From Simkania sp. (GTDB lineage: Bacteria > Chlamydiota > Chlamydiia > Chlamydiales > Simkaniaceae), in assembly GCA_028281425.1 (NCBI GenBank), contig JANQJX010000210.1, positions 1 through 14,067 of the forward strand: a stretch of 14,067 nt of DNA, read 5' to 3'. A model generated the notes under the pieces. That model worked only from the letters and a program-made list of their open reading frames with translations. It had not been told where the DNA came from and did not search any database. The position numbers and the translations under genes are program-made. This document shows, one piece after another, positions 6,357 through 13,914 of this stretch (positions within the stretch are counted from its first letter, which is position 1; the number at the start of each line of letters is the position of its first letter).

Positions 6357-7600
6357 GAAGTGTAACAGCAGGAGTTTTAGCAAAAGAATTTGAAAATATC
6401 ATTGGCCTTGATGAAAAAGTTACACTCCTTAAAAAAGGAAAAGCTCCTCTCTATGAACCTGGCCTTGATGTTTTGATTCAAAAGGGACTTAAAAAAGGTT
6501 CTCTTTCTTTTACAAAAGATCTTTCTGTTATAGAAGAAGGGGAAATCATTTGGATTTGCTTCGATACTCCTGTTGATGATCAAGACAAAGCAGATGTTTT
6601 GTTTATTAAAGAAAAGATCAGATCCATTTTTTCTTGGATTCAAGAAGGGGCAATTTTACTCCTTTCTTCTCAAGTTCCTGTGGGCACTGTGCGAAGACTT
6701 AAAAAGGAATATGAAAAACAATACCCTAAAAAGAAAGTCCATTTTGCCTACTCTCCAGAAAATCTAAGGCTAGGAGAAGCTCTTAAAGCTTTTAGGAAGC
6801 AAGAACGCATTGTGATTGGTGCCGATTTTAACTTCCCAAAAGAAAGATTAGAGAGGCTTTTAACTCCTTTTACCAATGAAATTCTTTGGGTTTCTATTGA
6901 ATCTGCCGAGATGGCCAAGCATGCTTTGAATGCGTTTCTTGCACTTTGTATTACTTATACCAATGAACTTGCAACGCTTTGTGAAAAAGTTGGAGCTAAT
7001 CCTTATGAAGTAGAAAAAGCGCTTCGCAAAGAGTCCCGAGTTGGAGAAAAAGCTTTCATCCACCCTGGGGAAAGCTTTGGAGGAGGAACTTTAGCTCGTG
7101 ATATAAAATTTTTAATGAGTCAAGCAAAAGAGCATGCCCTTCAAACCAAACTGATCAATACTATTATTGAAAGCAATGAACATCATAAATTATGGGTAAT
7201 ACGCTCTCTTAAGGAAAACTTAAAGCTCCTTAAAGGAAAAAAAATTGCCCTTCTTGGTCTTGCTTATAAGCCAAATACAAATGCAACCCGTCGTTCTACA
7301 GCTCTTTATCTTTGTCAAAAGTTACTAGAAGAAAATGCTTTTGTTTTTGCTTTTGATCCTCAAGTAAAACAACTACCAAAAGCATTTGAGAAAGTAAAAA
7401 TTTGTGAGACGATCGATGAGGTTTTTGAAGGGGCTCATGCTCTTATTTTAGCTACGAAATGGGAAGAATTTCAAATCCTTGACCCTAAACTCTTCGATAA
7501 AATGCATCGAAAAATGGTCATAGACCAAAGCGGATTTTTCTTTCCTATTTCTTCTAAAGAAGGAGATATTCAAGTGATTACATTAGGAAAAAACAGATGA
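6308..7600 (+). CDS. UDP-glucose/GDP-mannose dehydrogenase-like protein lacking the catalytic cysteine
   Basis: This 430-residue protein has the three-part layout of nucleotide-sugar 6-dehydrogenases: N-terminal Rossmann (GLWHLG, 12-17; PLYEPGLD, 47-54), central helix domain, and C-terminal domain with LGLAYKPNT. Family residues E151 (SPENLR), K204 and N208 are present. However, the segment where relatives have GGYCLPKD reads GGGTLARD (258-265), so Thr261 replaces the cysteine that forms the thioester in the second oxidation. I recall relatives with the same GLWHLG and GTLARD motifs, so this is probably a divergent subfamily and not a decayed enzyme. It may stop at an aldehyde, catalyse another reaction or have a non-catalytic role. 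The start lies 49 bases inside the epimerase gene; it is needed to give the first beta strand, and no good ribosome site is seen. Confidence 0.85.
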   Translation: MDLRKKKIIIYGLWHLGSVTAGVLAKEFENIIGLDEKVTLLKKGKAPLYEPGLDVLIQKGLKKGSLSFTKDLSVIEEGEIIWICFDTPVDDQDKADVLFIKEKIRSIFSWIQEGAILLLSSQVPVGTVRRLKKEYEKQYPKKKVHFAYSPENLRLGEALKAFRKQERIVIGADFNFPKERLERLLTPFTNEILWVSIESAEMAKHALNAFLALCITYTNELATLCEKVGANPYEVEKALRKESRVGEKAFIHPGESFGGGTLARDIKFLMSQAKEHALQTKLINTIIESNEHHKLWVIRSLKENLKLLKGKKIALLGLAYKPNTNATRRSTALYLCQKLLEENAFVFAFDPQVKQLPKAFEKVKICETIDEVFEGAHALILATKWEEFQILDPKLFDKMHRKMVIDQSGFFFPISSKEGDIQVITLGKNR

Positions 7601-8469
7601 AATTAAAAAACCAAATGGCATTGATTACAGGGGCTGGGAAAGGGCTTGGTAAAGAGATTGCAATTCAATTTGTGAAAGAGGGTGCATCTCTTTTTCTTTG
7701 CTCCCGCACTTTATCAGATCTTGAAGAGGTAAGCAAAAGCCTAACTCCTTACCTTCACGAAGGGCAAAAGATTGCCATTGAAAAGATTGACATTTCGAAT
7801 CCTAAAGAAATCGATTTTCTTTTTGAAAAGGTTGTCTCTTTTCATTCAAATTTTAATATTTTGGTGAATAACGCAGGCATCTATGGTCCTTTTGGCCTTT
7901 TAGAAGAAACCGACTGGGAAGAGTGGAAAAAGGCTTTTGAAATTAACTTTTATGGACCTGTTTATCTCTGCCGCAAAATCGTACCTTACTTCAAAAAGCA
8001 AAAATATGGGAAAATCATTAATCTTTCAGGAGGGGGAGCTACAAAACCTCTTCCTCGGATCAGTTCTTATGCCAGTTCAAAAGCAGCACTTGTTCGTTTT
8101 GTTGAAACCCTCGCATTAGAGATAGAAGGACATCATATCGATGTCAATGCCATTGCTCCTGGGGCTCTTATGACAAAAATGACAAAGCTTCTTTTAGAAG
8201 CAGGGCCAAAAAAAGTCGGAAAGGCTTTTTATGAAAACATGGAAAAGGTGAATCAAGAAGGGGGAACCCCTCTTGAATATGGGGCAAAGCTTGCTGTTTA
8301 TCTTGCCTCAAAAGAAAGTGATGGGATCACAGGAAAACTCATTTCAGCGGTATGGGATCCTTGGAAAAATCTGCACACATTTAAAAAAATCTTAAAGAAA
8401 AGTGATGTTTATACCCTTCGCCGTATTATTCCTGAAGACCGAAATATTACAATTGAAAGTCAAATATGA
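7597..8469 (+). CDS. Classical short-chain dehydrogenase/reductase (SDR)
   Basis: This 290-residue cytoplasmic NAD(P)-dependent oxidoreductase shows TGAGKGLG (11-18), the NNAG motif (91-94), Asn117, Ser144 and YASSK (158-162), so the complete Asn-Ser-Tyr-Lys tetrad is present. SRT after the second strand (36-38) suggests NADP preference. The C-terminus goes beyond a standard 250-residue SDR with SAVWDPWKNL and SDVYTLRRI segments, which I associate with SDRs found among sugar-biosynthesis genes. It starts by ATGA overlap with the preceding gene and ends by ATGA with the next. A ketosugar reductase or alcohol dehydrogenase on the operon's sugar is likely; the exact substrate is unknown. Confidence 0.88.
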   Translation: MKLKNQMALITGAGKGLGKEIAIQFVKEGASLFLCSRTLSDLEEVSKSLTPYLHEGQKIAIEKIDISNPKEIDFLFEKVVSFHSNFNILVNNAGIYGPFGLLEETDWEEWKKAFEINFYGPVYLCRKIVPYFKKQKYGKIINLSGGGATKPLPRISSYASSKAALVRFVETLALEIEGHHIDVNAIAPGALMTKMTKLLLEAGPKKVGKAFYENMEKVNQEGGTPLEYGAKLAVYLASKESDGITGKLISAVWDPWKNLHTFKKILKKSDVYTLRRIIPEDRNITIESQI

Positions 8470-9452
8470 AAGCTGCAATCATCGGATGTGGACTGATTGG
8501 AAAGAGGCGTGCGACAAATCTGCAAGGAGTTGAACTTATAGCTTGCGCAGATATTTATTTGGAGCGTGCTAAAAAACTTTTTCCCAAGAGAGCTGCTTAT
8601 GAAAATTGGGAAAAAATGTTAGATGAAAATCAAGAGATCGATCTTGTGATCGCAGCAACCTCCCATTCAGAGCTTCCTCGGATTGCTCAAAAAGTGATTA
8701 AAAGTCAAAAACATTTACTCCTTGAAAAACCAGCTGCGACTTCTTCTCTGCAAATTGACAAACTCGAGGCTCTTGCACAAGAAAAAGGGGGAATTGTTCA
8801 TGTGGGTTACAATCACAGGTATCATCGAGCTTTTCAAAAGGCTAAAAAATTGATCGAACAAGGAGCCATTGGAGAGCTGATGTATATCCGAGCTCGCTAC
8901 GGGCATGGGGGACGGATTGGCTATGATAAAGAATGGAGGGCTCATCCTCATTTATCTGGAGGAGGTGAATTGATGGATCAAGGGGTTCACTTAATCGATT
9001 TGTCACGCTGGATCCTTGAAAGTTCTTTTTGCGAAATTCAAGGCTTTTCTCATACCTATTTTTGGGATATGCCTGTTGAAGATAATGGATTTCTTCTTCT
9101 TAAAACCCCAAAAAATCAAATTGCTTTTCTTCATGCAAGTTGTACCGAATGGAAAAACCTCTTTAGCTTTGAGATTTATGGTAAAAAAGGAAAACTAATG
9201 ATTGATGGGCTTGGAGGAAGTTACGGACTAGAAAAATTGACTTATTATAAAATGCTTAAAGAAATGGGACCTCCCGAAACAGTCATATGGGAGTATCCAC
9301 GTCAAGATAATTCTTGGGAAGTCGAGTTTAAACATTTTCTTCAAAGCATTAAAGAGGGAAAAAACTTAGGTCCAACTTTAGCTGATGCTAAAGAAACTCT
9401 TAAAATTATAGAAACAGTTTATGAAAGTTCTAAGCAAATGGCCCTTTTATGA
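8466..9452 (+). CDS. Gfo/Idh/MocA family oxidoreductase
   Basis: This 328-residue NAD(P)-dependent sugar dehydrogenase/reductase has an N-terminal Rossmann motif GCGLIG (7-12), the catalytic EKP triad (87-89, Lys88) and, in the C-terminal alpha/beta domain, ELMDQGVHLID (168-178) with Asp171 and His175 as the usual substrate-site pair. Members oxidise or reduce hydroxyls on free or nucleotide-linked sugars. ATGA overlaps on both sides show strict co-translation with the SDR and the heptokinase. It could cooperate with the SDR in a double oxidation-reduction that inverts or removes a hydroxyl; this is inference from the neighbourhood. Confidence 0.88.
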   Translation: MKAAIIGCGLIGKRRATNLQGVELIACADIYLERAKKLFPKRAAYENWEKMLDENQEIDLVIAATSHSELPRIAQKVIKSQKHLLLEKPAATSSLQIDKLEALAQEKGGIVHVGYNHRYHRAFQKAKKLIEQGAIGELMYIRARYGHGGRIGYDKEWRAHPHLSGGGELMDQGVHLIDLSRWILESSFCEIQGFSHTYFWDMPVEDNGFLLLKTPKNQIAFLHASCTEWKNLFSFEIYGKKGKLMIDGLGGSYGLEKLTYYKMLKEMGPPETVIWEYPRQDNSWEVEFKHFLQSIKEGKNLGPTLADAKETLKIIETVYESSKQMALL

Positions 9453-10435
9453 TTATTACTCGTAGCCCGCTTCGTATCACTTTGGGAGGTGGTGGGACTG
9501 ACCTTCCTTCTTACTACCGTCATTTTGGAGGAAGTTTAATTGCTGCTGCAATTGACAAATATGTTTATATTACACTTCATACAACGTCTATGCTTCTCAA
9601 GGAGTTTGTCATTAAATATTCCAAACTTGAAAGAGTAGATTCTATTGAAAAAATCAAACATCCTATTATTAGAGAAGCTTTAAAATATGTAAAAGTCAAT
9701 GTTTCCTATCTCGAAATGGCAAGCATTGCCGATATTTCGGCAGGAACAGGTCTTGGTTCTTCGGGAAGTTTTACAACAGCTTTTTTAAAAGCTCTCTATA
9801 CTTTAAATAAAGATATTGTTTCTCCCTATGAACTTGCTTCTTCGGCATGTAAAATCGAACTTGATATCTTAAAAGAACCCATTGGCAAGCAAGATCAATA
9901 TATTGCCTCTTTTGGAGGAATCACCTCCTTTGAATTTCTGAAAAATGGGAAGATTCAAGCTTCCCCACTTAAGCTGAAAAATGAAACAGTCTATAATTTA
10001 GAAGACAATTTACTCTTATTTTTTACGGGGTATTCTAGATCAGCTTCAGGCATTTTAGAAGAGCAAGATAAAAAAAGTAAAAAAATGGATCCATCTATGA
10101 TAGAAAATCTCCATTTCATTAAAAGCTTAGGAGAAGAAAGCAAACAATCTCTTTTAGATAATGATTTAAAAACATTTGCTAAGCTTATGAATCAGCATTG
10201 GGAACATAAAAAAAAGCGCTCTTTAAAAATGAGCAATGATAAAATCAATGCTTGCTATGAAGCTGGACTAAAAAATGGCGCTATTGGAGGAAAAATGATT
10301 GGTGCTGGAGGTGGAGGATTTTTGATGTTTTATGCTAATGATAAAATTAAATTACGTTCTGCAATGAAAAAACATGGGCTGCATGAACTCCGTTTTAAAT
10401 TTGATTACTTAGGAACCCAAGTTTTAAGTCAATGA
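9449..10435 (+). CDS. hddA: GHMP-family kinase, D-glycero-alpha-D-manno-heptose-7-phosphate kinase type
   Basis: This 328-residue kinase is predicted to phosphorylate D-glycero-D-manno-heptose 7-phosphate at C1, giving the alpha 1,7-bisphosphate. It starts with SPLRITLGGGGTDLPSYY (6-23), the HddA-type opening, followed by the ATP loop GTGLGSSG (99-106), GKQDQY (146-151) with the likely base Asp149, and the late glycine-rich GAGGGGFL motif. Length and motifs fit HddA, and a GmhA-like, a GmhB-like and a nucleotidyltransferase gene follow at once. Start and stop are both ATGA overlaps. Fucokinase-like or other GHMP sugar kinases are the alternative, but the gene context argues for heptose. Confidence 0.88.
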   Translation: MIITRSPLRITLGGGGTDLPSYYRHFGGSLIAAAIDKYVYITLHTTSMLLKEFVIKYSKLERVDSIEKIKHPIIREALKYVKVNVSYLEMASIADISAGTGLGSSGSFTTAFLKALYTLNKDIVSPYELASSACKIELDILKEPIGKQDQYIASFGGITSFEFLKNGKIQASPLKLKNETVYNLEDNLLLFFTGYSRSASGILEEQDKKSKKMDPSMIENLHFIKSLGEESKQSLLDNDLKTFAKLMNQHWEHKKKRSLKMSNDKINACYEAGLKNGAIGGKMIGAGGGGFLMFYANDKIKLRSAMKKHGLHELRFKFDYLGTQVLSQ

Positions 10436-11130
10436 GCGACATGTTTCCTATCATTATTTTAGCAGGGGGGCTGGCAACACGACTTCGTCCTTTAACGGAA
10501 AGCATTCCAAAGGCTATGATTTTGATCCATCAAGTGCCTTTTGTGAGTCTCCAATTAGAAATGCTCAAAAAGCAAAATATTAAACAGATGATTTTTTGCT
10601 TAGGATACAAGGGGGAGATGATAGAAAAGTATTTAAAAAAGCAAAACGATCAAGATCTTAAAATTGAGTTTTTCTATGATGGGACCCCTCTTCTTGGAAC
10701 AGCAGGATCGATTCGAAAAATCTATCATAAACTGAGTTCTCATTTTTTTGTAATGTATGGAGACTCTTACCTTCTTTGCAATTTTCTTTCGGTTCAAAAT
10801 GCTTTTATAAAAAGTCAAAAGAAAGGGTTGATGACGATTTATAGAAACTCTAATCAATGGGATACAAGCAATATTGCCTATGAGAAAGGAAAAATCCTTT
10901 CCTATGAGAAAGGAAAAAAATCATCTAATTTGCGCTACATCGACTATGGCCTGAGTGTGTTTTCAAAAGAGGCCTTTAAGGATTTACCTTTAGATAAGCC
11001 TTTGGATTTAGGGACGTTGTATAAAAATTTGATCCGATCAAATCATTTAGCAGCTTATGAAACAAAAAAGCGGTTTTATGAAATCGGCTCTTTTTCGGGA
11101 ATCAAAGAATTTTCTAAAAGCATGGAGTAA
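10432..11130 (+). CDS. hddC: Sugar-1-phosphate nucleotidyltransferase, HddC-like (heptose 1-phosphate guanylyltransferase)
   Basis: This 232-residue nucleotidyltransferase has LAGGLATRLRPLT (10-22), PK (26-27), LLGTAGS (87-93) and the metal-binding GD (110-111) of the NTP_transferase family. It should activate a sugar 1-phosphate with an NTP. Next to HddA, GmhA and GmhB genes the expected product is GDP-D-glycero-alpha-D-manno-heptose, though the base specificity is not visible in the sequence. A second ATG at 10441 is possible, but the ATGA overlap supports 10432. The middle contains YEKGKILS followed by YEKGKKSS, from an 18-base direct repeat (10877-10894, 10901-10918). The protein is short and carries no acyltransferase extension. 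Confidence 0.85.
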   Translation: MSDMFPIIILAGGLATRLRPLTESIPKAMILIHQVPFVSLQLEMLKKQNIKQMIFCLGYKGEMIEKYLKKQNDQDLKIEFFYDGTPLLGTAGSIRKIYHKLSSHFFVMYGDSYLLCNFLSVQNAFIKSQKKGLMTIYRNSNQWDTSNIAYEKGKILSYEKGKKSSNLRYIDYGLSVFSKEAFKDLPLDKPLDLGTLYKNLIRSNHLAAYETKKRFYEIGSFSGIKEFSKSME

Positions 11131-11135
11131 TACAT

Positions 11136-11756
11136 ATGGACTTTTGCCAATCTTTTCTTGACGAAACAAGACAAATCCTTAAGAAAATAGATTGTAAAAA
11201 CCTTGAAAAGCTTGTAGAGAAGCTCTTTTTCATCAAAAAAAATCAAGGACGCCTTTTTATCCTTGGATTAGGGGGAAGCGCAGCAAATGCTTCCCATGCT
11301 GTCAATGACTTTCGAAAAATCACTGGTATTGAATCTTATGCTCCAACAGACAATATCTCTGAGCTTACTGCCCGCACCAATGATGAAGGGTTTGAAACCA
11401 TTTTTGAAGCTTATCTAAAAACATCTCATCTCAATCATCAAGATGGCTTACTTATTTTCTCTGTTGGAGGAGGAAACAAGGAAAAAAAGATCAGTTCCAA
11501 CCTCATCTTGGCTTTAAACTATGCTAAGACTATAGGTGCAAAAACTTTTGGAATTGTAGGCCGAGATGGAGGTTATACAGCAAAAGTAGCAGATATTGCA
11601 ATTTTAATCCCGGTCATCAATGAGATGCATATCACCCCCCAAACAGAAGCTTTCCAATCGGTCATCTGGCATTTGATTATTTCACACCCCAAGCTCAAGC
11701 AATATCAAACAAAATGGGAAAGCACAGATGAAAAAATCTCCTGCTGTCTTTCTTGA
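11136..11756 (+). CDS. gmhA: SIS-domain phosphosugar isomerase, GmhA-like (sedoheptulose-7-phosphate isomerase)
   Basis: This 206-residue protein has one SIS domain. LGLGGSAANASHAVNDF (43-59) is the phosphate-binding loop and TDNISELTARTNDEG the second conserved block. A late TEAFQSVIWHLI segment carries the active-site histidine expected in GmhA. It would turn sedoheptulose 7-phosphate into D-glycero-D-manno-heptose 7-phosphate in the cytoplasm, the first committed step. A GGAG site (11124-11127) within the end of hddC serves the ATG, and its last 29 bases overlap gmhB. Other SIS isomerases (GutQ/KdsD type) carry CBS domains, absent here. Confidence 0.87.
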   Translation: MDFCQSFLDETRQILKKIDCKNLEKLVEKLFFIKKNQGRLFILGLGGSAANASHAVNDFRKITGIESYAPTDNISELTARTNDEGFETIFEAYLKTSHLNHQDGLLIFSVGGGNKEKKISSNLILALNYAKTIGAKTFGIVGRDGGYTAKVADIAILIPVINEMHITPQTEAFQSVIWHLIISHPKLKQYQTKWESTDEKISCCLS

Positions 11757-12333
11757 TCGAGACGGTGTGATTAACCATAATATCTACTATAAAGATACGG
11801 ATGAATGGGAAGCTCCTCGCGTTCCATCTGACCTTGTTCTTATAGATAAAAGTTTAGATGGCATGAAAAAATTGCAAAAAGAGGGTTTTTTACTTTTTAT
11901 TGTTTCTAACCAATCTAGTTATGCCAAAGGAAAAACAACTCTTCAAAATCTAAAAGCGATTCACCTCCAATTGATGACTTTGATTGTGGAAGAAAAAATC
12001 TCTATTACAGACACTTTTTACTGTTATCATCACCCTAAAGGGGCTGTTCCATCCCTGAGCCATTTTTGCAAATGTCGTAAACCCTCCCCCTATTTTCTTT
12101 TTTTAGCAGAAAAACTCTATCCTATTGACCTCAAACATTCTTATATGATTGGAGATCGAGATACAGACCTTCTCTGTGCTAAGCAAGCAGGAGTTTGCCC
12201 TATTGGGATCCAGCCTGACCATCCCTTGACTAAGAAAAATCAAAAAACCTCTCAAAGTTCCATCAAGGATCTTTTATTGGCATCGATACATATCTCTTAT
12301 TTAAAAAATGCTTGTGTTAAAAAGTCAAACTAA
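11728..12333 (+). CDS. gmhB: HAD phosphatase, GmhB-like (heptose-1,7-bisphosphate 7-phosphatase)
   Basis: This 201-residue HAD enzyme should remove the C7 phosphate from heptose 1,7-bisphosphate. All four HAD motifs are seen: DRDGVIN (10-16, nucleophile Asp10, acid Asp12), SNQS (60-63), Lys118 in CRKPSP, and GDRDTD (142-147). The zinc loop of the GmhB/HisB-N group is complete as C99-x-H101 and C114-x-C116. Anomer preference (alpha in GDP-heptose routes, beta in ADP-heptose routes) cannot be read, but the HddA/HddC neighbours suggest alpha. The start is inside gmhA, a 29-base overlap. It is the last plus-strand gene before a convergent gene; no clear terminator lies in the 32-base gap. The tail after about 170 is poorly conserved. 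Confidence 0.88.
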   Translation: MKKSPAVFLDRDGVINHNIYYKDTDEWEAPRVPSDLVLIDKSLDGMKKLQKEGFLLFIVSNQSSYAKGKTTLQNLKAIHLQLMTLIVEEKISITDTFYCYHHPKGAVPSLSHFCKCRKPSPYFLFLAEKLYPIDLKHSYMIGDRDTDLLCAKQAGVCPIGIQPDHPLTKKNQKTSQSSIKDLLLASIHISYLKNACVKKSN

Positions 12334-12365
12334 AGAACGCAATTCGCTTTAAAGAAGATTTTCGT

Positions 12366-13472
12366 CTATTTTTTTCTAAGATGCATTCCAATACATAAAT
12401 TAAGATGAACAAAGGGAATCTTAAAGGGAAAAAAAGATTTTTTTTCTAAGAGAAAATGCTTTTTTAAACAGCGTATAATTTCAGCTGGCGAGTTGATATG
12501 TTCACGCCGAATAATAGGTTTATAACTCATCTTATACGCCTTGGAAAAAATTCTTTCTTCAGAAATTTTTCTAACAAAACCATATGTAAACCCTGGGTCA
12601 CAAGGAATCACAAGAGAAAAAAGACCCTTTGGCTTCAAAAGACGGGAAACTTCCTTTAAAGCGCTGGGCAAGTTGGGTAAATGCTCTAAAACATGGATCG
12701 CCAAAACACGATCAAAAAAATGGCTTTCTACATCCAATTTTTTTTGGCAATCTCCAATAATAAGCTTCACATTTGGAAAACGCTTGGAAATTTCATCTCC
12801 CATTCTTTTTCTTAGTTCAACGCAATAATAGTCTTGATGTTCCGATTTTTCATACGAGAGATGTTCACCAAGGCCTGCTCCAATTTCCAATGTTTTATAT
12901 TTTTTTTGCTTAGGAAGAAGACTTAAGGGAAAAGAATGGTTAAAGGCTTCAATAAGCTGATATTTTTTGGGCAAAACAAAATGCCATCTTTTCGTAAAGG
13001 CTTCAGCAGCTTCTTTTTCTTTTTCACTTAAAGGTGAAAAACTCTTCGGCCATTTAAAACGTTGTTTTTTGATTTCATCATCAATAGGATGATGTTTAAA
13101 AAAAGTCCAAAATTGCATCACTAAAAAATTAATCGTAGAAAGGACAATAGAAACAACACATACAGCATAAACATAAGGCCAGCTATTTTGCACTACCTGA
13201 TGCATGATCCATGTGCTAAAAAGGAAGGCTAAAAGAAATTGAAAAGAAAATCGAGGAAAATAACGAAAATGCTTACCTTTTTTTTGAAAGGTAAGAGAAT
13301 GATGGCCAAAATAAGAAACAAAAGCAGCGCAAGAAGTTGCAAGTAAATTTCCCCAAATAAGTGGCCACTTTAAAAATTCCAAGGTGAGCAAAATCATCAA
13401 AAAATAAACTATAAACGCAAAAAGGCCAACCAAACCATAACGTAATAATTTATAAAATAGCTTGTGATTCAT
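12366..13472 (-). CDS. GtrA-domain membrane protein fused to a SAM-dependent methyltransferase
   Basis: The 368-residue product joins two domains. Residues 1-126 are a GtrA-like membrane domain with about four hydrophobic segments (near 10-31, 36-55, 76-94, 99-121), opening with LRYGLVG and closing with NFLVMQFWTF, close to the family's final motif. GtrA proteins are thought to flip undecaprenyl-phosphate sugars. Residues about 150-368 are a class I methyltransferase with EIGAGLGEH (196-204), Glu219 after the second strand, GD (240-241), HVLEHLP (260-266) and LKPKG. The gene faces the sugar operon tail to tail. I infer that it handles the lipid-linked sugar made by the GtrB-like enzyme and methylates it or a related glycan. 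The methyltransferase should lie in the cytoplasm, given the basic linker. No frameshift or internal start suggests two separate genes. Confidence 0.85.
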   Translation of the reverse strand: MNHKLFYKLLRYGLVGLFAFIVYFLMILLTLEFLKWPLIWGNLLATSCAAFVSYFGHHSLTFQKKGKHFRYFPRFSFQFLLAFLFSTWIMHQVVQNSWPYVYAVCVVSIVLSTINFLVMQFWTFFKHHPIDDEIKKQRFKWPKSFSPLSEKEKEAAEAFTKRWHFVLPKKYQLIEAFNHSFPLSLLPKQKKYKTLEIGAGLGEHLSYEKSEHQDYYCVELRKRMGDEISKRFPNVKLIIGDCQKKLDVESHFFDRVLAIHVLEHLPNLPSALKEVSRLLKPKGLFSLVIPCDPGFTYGFVRKISEERIFSKAYKMSYKPIIRREHINSPAEIIRCLKKHFLLEKKSFFPFKIPFVHLNLCIGMHLRKK

Positions 13473-13914
13473 TTTATCTTTTACTCACGTATCTTACGTG
13501 AAAACCGGAGGAAGTTGATATTCTTACCTTCCGTAAACGAAGAAGAGAATGTCAATAGACTGTTTCAACCTATTTCATGATATTTCTGAAAAAATGGATC
13601 TTAAAAACGAATTGATTTTTTTAGGCATTAAATTCGCGTTAAGTTAAAACATTAGGTGAGATTGAATTTGTTTGTCAATATAAGACTGAAGATGTACATA
13701 GGAAGTTTTATGCTTTTTAATTTATCTTTTTGGACACATTTTGGAATCTTACCCATTATCAAAAATAAAGCATTAGCAAAATTATTGGGAATAAGATAGG
13801 ATGCTTCTGATACAGATATCATCATCTTGCATGTTCAGGTTTTACCAATCAAGAAGACAAAAAAGAGTCTTTCTTCCTTGTAACGTTTCAACCTAACTAT
13901 AAAAAGATTGGAAC
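13473..13914. other. Intergenic region right of the GtrA-methyltransferase gene
   Basis: No convincing gene is seen in these 442 bases. A perfect inverted repeat CACGTA-TCT-TACGTG (13486-13500) lies 14 bases before the minus-strand start codon. GGAAG/CTTCC (13510-13514 with 13528-13532) could form a second small fold. The 11-mer GTTTCAACCTA occurs twice here (13562-13572, 13885-13895). A 35-codon ORF at 13692-13799 has no supporting feature. A TTGACA on the minus strand (13555-13550) has no -10 partner at proper distance. Confidence 0.5.
13486..13500 (-). promoter_or_regulatory. Perfect inverted repeat upstream of the GtrA-methyltransferase start
   Basis: CACGTA, a 3-base spacer and TACGTG form an exact dyad that ends 14 bases before the start codon on the minus strand. 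The place is right for a repressor site or for a hairpin near the ribosome-binding site. No regulator is known for it and it could be chance. Confidence 0.3.

Noticed and set aside
10877..10918. 18-base direct repeat and a 7-bp hairpin (10884-10901) inside hddC, giving two YEKGK blocks
   Set aside because: The protein keeps the expected family spacing (NIAYE...GKIL...YIDYG), so it looks like chance similarity of Lys/Glu/Tyr codons, not an inserted duplication.
12334..12365. Shared terminator between gmhB and the convergent gene
   Set aside because: Only a weak AAAG/CTTT pairing is visible, without a stable GC stem or proper T run.
13550..13555. Perfect TTGACA on the minus strand upstream of the GtrA-methyltransferase gene
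   Set aside because: No acceptable -10 hexamer 16-18 bases downstream; the nearest AT-rich candidate is at 23 bases.
13692..13799. 35-codon plus-strand ORF between the last two genes
   Set aside because: No good ribosome site and no recognisable family; frames of this length arise by chance in AT-rich DNA.
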